Positions 48,897 to 50,164 of a stretch of DNA of 50,164 nucleotides are shown in pieces. Positions within the stretch are counted from its first letter, which is position 1; each line of letters starts with the position of its first letter. Where the stretch lies: assembly GCA_051657905.1 (NCBI GenBank), contig JBOFLO010000004.1, positions 1 through 50,164 on the forward strand, in the 5' to 3' direction. Position numbers and translations under genes: made by a program. The notes below the pieces were generated by a model. That model saw nothing but the letters and a program-made list of their open reading frames with translations. It searched no databases and was not told the DNA's origin. Source of the DNA: JBOFLO01 sp051657905. Its GTDB lineage: Bacteria > Patescibacteriota > Gracilibacteria > UBA1369.

Positions 48897-49404
48897 GCCA
48901 ATCAGTCCCCTCTTTAATTTTTCTAATTGTGTCCAAGACTTCCGGCTGTATTTCCGCATGCCACTTAAACATTTCTTCAAAATCCTTTTTATTCAAATGA
49001 TCAAATCCAAATACATGCAATAGCCCATGCACAAACAAAAATTTCACCTCTTCCTCCAAACTCCATCCATTTTCCTCAGCCTGTTTACGGGCCACCTTCA
49101 AAGAAATATAAATCTGACCAATCAAATCATCCCCCGGAAATTTCTCCCCCTCTAAAAATGAAAAAGACAAAACATCCGTAGTCTCATCTTTATGACGATA
49201 TTTCTTATTTAATTCACACATTTTCTCATCCTCCAAAAACCCCACTTCCACAATCCCCTTCTCCACTTTATAAAAATTTTCACTCACCCCCAAACTCTTA
49301 GACTCCTCTAAAACCCTCAAAGTTTCATCTGCCAACGCCTTAAAATCTCCGCCAAACAAGCCACTTTCCTGCTCACTCATTTTAAATTCCAATTCTATTT
49401 TCAT
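48889..49404 (-). CDS. ybeY: Endoribonuclease YbeY (rRNA maturation factor)
   Basis: Zinc RNase for 16S rRNA 3'-end maturation and ribosome quality control. The signature HGLLHVFGFDH has ligands H126, H130 and H136. YRHKDETTDVLSFSF (69-83) and GDDLIGQIYIS are also conserved. Length 171 aa is standard. Its start overlaps the end of the TrmH gene by 4 bp (ATGA-type), so translation is coupled. Confidence 0.95.
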   Translation of the reverse strand: MKIELEFKMSEQESGLFGGDFKALADETLRVLEESKSLGVSENFYKVEKGIVEVGFLEDEKMCELNKKYRHKDETTDVLSFSFLEGEKFPGDDLIGQIYISLKVARKQAEENGWSLEEEVKFLFVHGLLHVFGFDHLNKKDFEEMFKWHAEIQPEVLDTIRKIKEGTDWLK

Positions 49405-49940
49405 CGATTTTGATTAGCAATTTCCGCAATCACAATAGCAAAAGCATTGGCAACATTCAAAGAACTTGCCCTGCCCGCCATATCAATCTCCACAGCCAAA
49501 TCAGCTTTCTCCAAAGCCACTTTCCCCACTCCATCAATTTCATTCCCCACCACCAAAGCCAGCGGAAAATCATATTTAACCTCCTTATAATCCCTACTCT
49601 GATTAGTCTGTTCCAAAGCCACAATCTGATATCCTCTCCCTTTTAAATCCTCCAAACAATCCCCTATTTTCTCATAATACTGCCAAGGCACCGCCTCCAC
49701 AGTCCCCAAAGCCGTTTTCTCAATTTCCTTTTGCGGCGGCCTCCCGCTTATCCCACACAAATAAATTTTTTCTAATAAAAAAGCATCAGCGGTTCTAAAA
49801 AATGAACCAATATTAAACAAGCTCCGCACATCATCCACCACCAAAACAATCGGCCGCCTCTTAAGCGCAACCACTTCTTCCAGCTTACGCTTGAAACTGC
49901 GAATTTCCTCCTGACTCAATTTGCGCATCGACTTTTTCAT
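49401..49940 (-). CDS. TrmH/SpoU family RNA methyltransferase
   Basis: SPOUT-class enzyme that methylates tRNA or rRNA 2'-OH groups using SAM. Motif 1 is LFNIGSFFRTADA (41-53; N43, R49). Motif 2 is LALVVGNEIDGV (127-138; N133, E134). Motif 3 is IDMAGRASSLNVANAFAIVI (152-171). The N-terminal ~28 residues are basic. At 179 aa it is a minimal, single-domain member. It overlaps ybeY by 4 bp and the upstream SLH gene by 56 bp, so the three form one transcription unit. Confidence 0.9.
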   Translation of the reverse strand: MKKSMRKLSQEEIRSFKRKLEEVVALKRRPIVLVVDDVRSLFNIGSFFRTADAFLLEKIYLCGISGRPPQKEIEKTALGTVEAVPWQYYEKIGDCLEDLKGRGYQIVALEQTNQSRDYKEVKYDFPLALVVGNEIDGVGKVALEKADLAVEIDMAGRASSLNVANAFAIVIAEIANQNR

Positions 49941-50163
49941 TGTTGATTATCTGAATCGCCTGATCATTAACATTTTCCTGATAACTTGTCAGCTCATTTA
50001 ATAATTCTTCAAATTCTTGTCGACTAATTGGTTTTTGACTTTGAAAGTCTTTACTCAAAGATTTTAAATTTCTCTCCTCAGCAAAACTCAAATATGGAAC
50101 CTGCCACCAGCTGGCCTGATCGTTTAGGTCGATTTGGGCTGTATAATTGGTTTTAAAGATATT
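49885..50163 (-). CDS. SLH-domain protein, C-terminal fragment (cut by window edge)
   Basis: The frame is open to the right edge, so the N-terminal part is missing. The fragment reads TAQIDLNDQASWWQVPYLSF then AEERNLKSLSKDFQSQKPIS and RQEFEELLNELTSYQ. This fits an SLH repeat (Trp-Tyr core, then a basic-acidic helix starting with xxI-S-R-x-E). A Gln/Asn tail follows (NSQFQA). An apparent start at a TTG (50091) is not a real start. It precedes and overlaps the TrmH gene by 56 bp. Confidence 0.62.
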   Translation of the reverse strand, partial: NIFKTNYTAQIDLNDQASWWQVPYLSFAEERNLKSLSKDFQSQKPISRQEFEELLNELTSYQENVNDQAIQIINNEKVDAQIESGGNSQFQA

Positions 50164-50164
50164 C

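Noticed and set aside
1..50164. Genetic code 25 (UGA = Gly)
   Set aside because: Genes such as the giant protein end in TGA, and RF2 is intact; all frames read well in the standard code.
1..50164. CRISPR array, insertion sequence or prophage
   Set aside because: No direct-repeat array, transposase, integrase or phage structural gene was seen.

Overview
The window reads like a slice of a compact, AT-leaning genome of a Candidate Phyla Radiation (Patescibacteria) bacterium, perhaps Peregrinibacteria/Gracilibacteria-related. This placement is inferred. The support is very large lineage-specific proteins, an orphan T4SS-type pilin, a lone dihydroorotase, SLH-domain proteins, almost no Shine-Dalgarno sequences, and hypothetical genes packed between housekeeping genes. 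UGA is an ordinary stop: several genes end on it and a complete release factor 2 gene is present, so the UGA=Gly code of some relatives is not used.

Left part (1-21.8 kb). A truncated Bax-inhibitor-1-type membrane protein faces a three-gene minus-strand operon for a 2-oxoacid:ferredoxin oxidoreductase (korA, a methyltransferase-like gene, korB). Next come an unknown gene, yqeY, a single-TM 705-aa protein and a divergent unknown gene followed by pyrC. A 12-TM transporter-like protein with a HEAT-like tail, an HD phosphohydrolase, a Cys-rich putative lipoprotein, tRNA-Asp, prfB and def follow. A GC-rich CDP-alcohol phosphotransferase with a split active-site motif stands out as foreign. An ABC-2 exporter pair, an SLH protein and a coiled-coil protein close this part.

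Middle (21.9-44.6 kb). An RND efflux pair (fusion protein plus 1240-aa pump) is followed by about 17 kb of consecutive plus-strand genes, mostly unrecognisable. The centre is a 2682-aa protein with coiled coils, TPR-like repeats, a glycine-rich hydrophobic stretch, one intact GGDEF domain (GGEEF), one degenerate GGDEF and a C-terminal Ser/Thr-kinase-like domain. A 1053-aa protein with an internal duplication ends the cluster.

Right part (44.6-50.2 kb). A FemAB-like peptidoglycan enzyme, the pilin, a Nudix protein with a long tail, a small membrane protein, tRNA-Pro, a PRC-barrel-like protein, ybeY, a TrmH/SpoU methyltransferase and the 3' end of another SLH gene.

Non-coding structure is the most unusual content. 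(1) Two copies, 28.7 kb apart, of a ~165-nt RNA on the minus strand. Each has a tRNA-like T-arm and two interleaved helices (8 bp and 17 bp) that make a pseudoknot, with compensatory changes between copies, and each ends in a terminator-like hairpin. (2) Three perfect palindromes with 29-34 bp stems; arms differ but the loops are alike (TAAAA...CC). (3) A recurrent design in which the terminator of one gene overlaps or abuts the promoter of the next. Sigma70-like promoters (TTGACA-17-TATAAT, or extended TGCTATAAT) are easy to see and fix many start codons. The plus strand is C-rich and G-poor over much of the window whichever strand is coding; the transporter-HEAT gene and the CDP-alcohol gene break this pattern.
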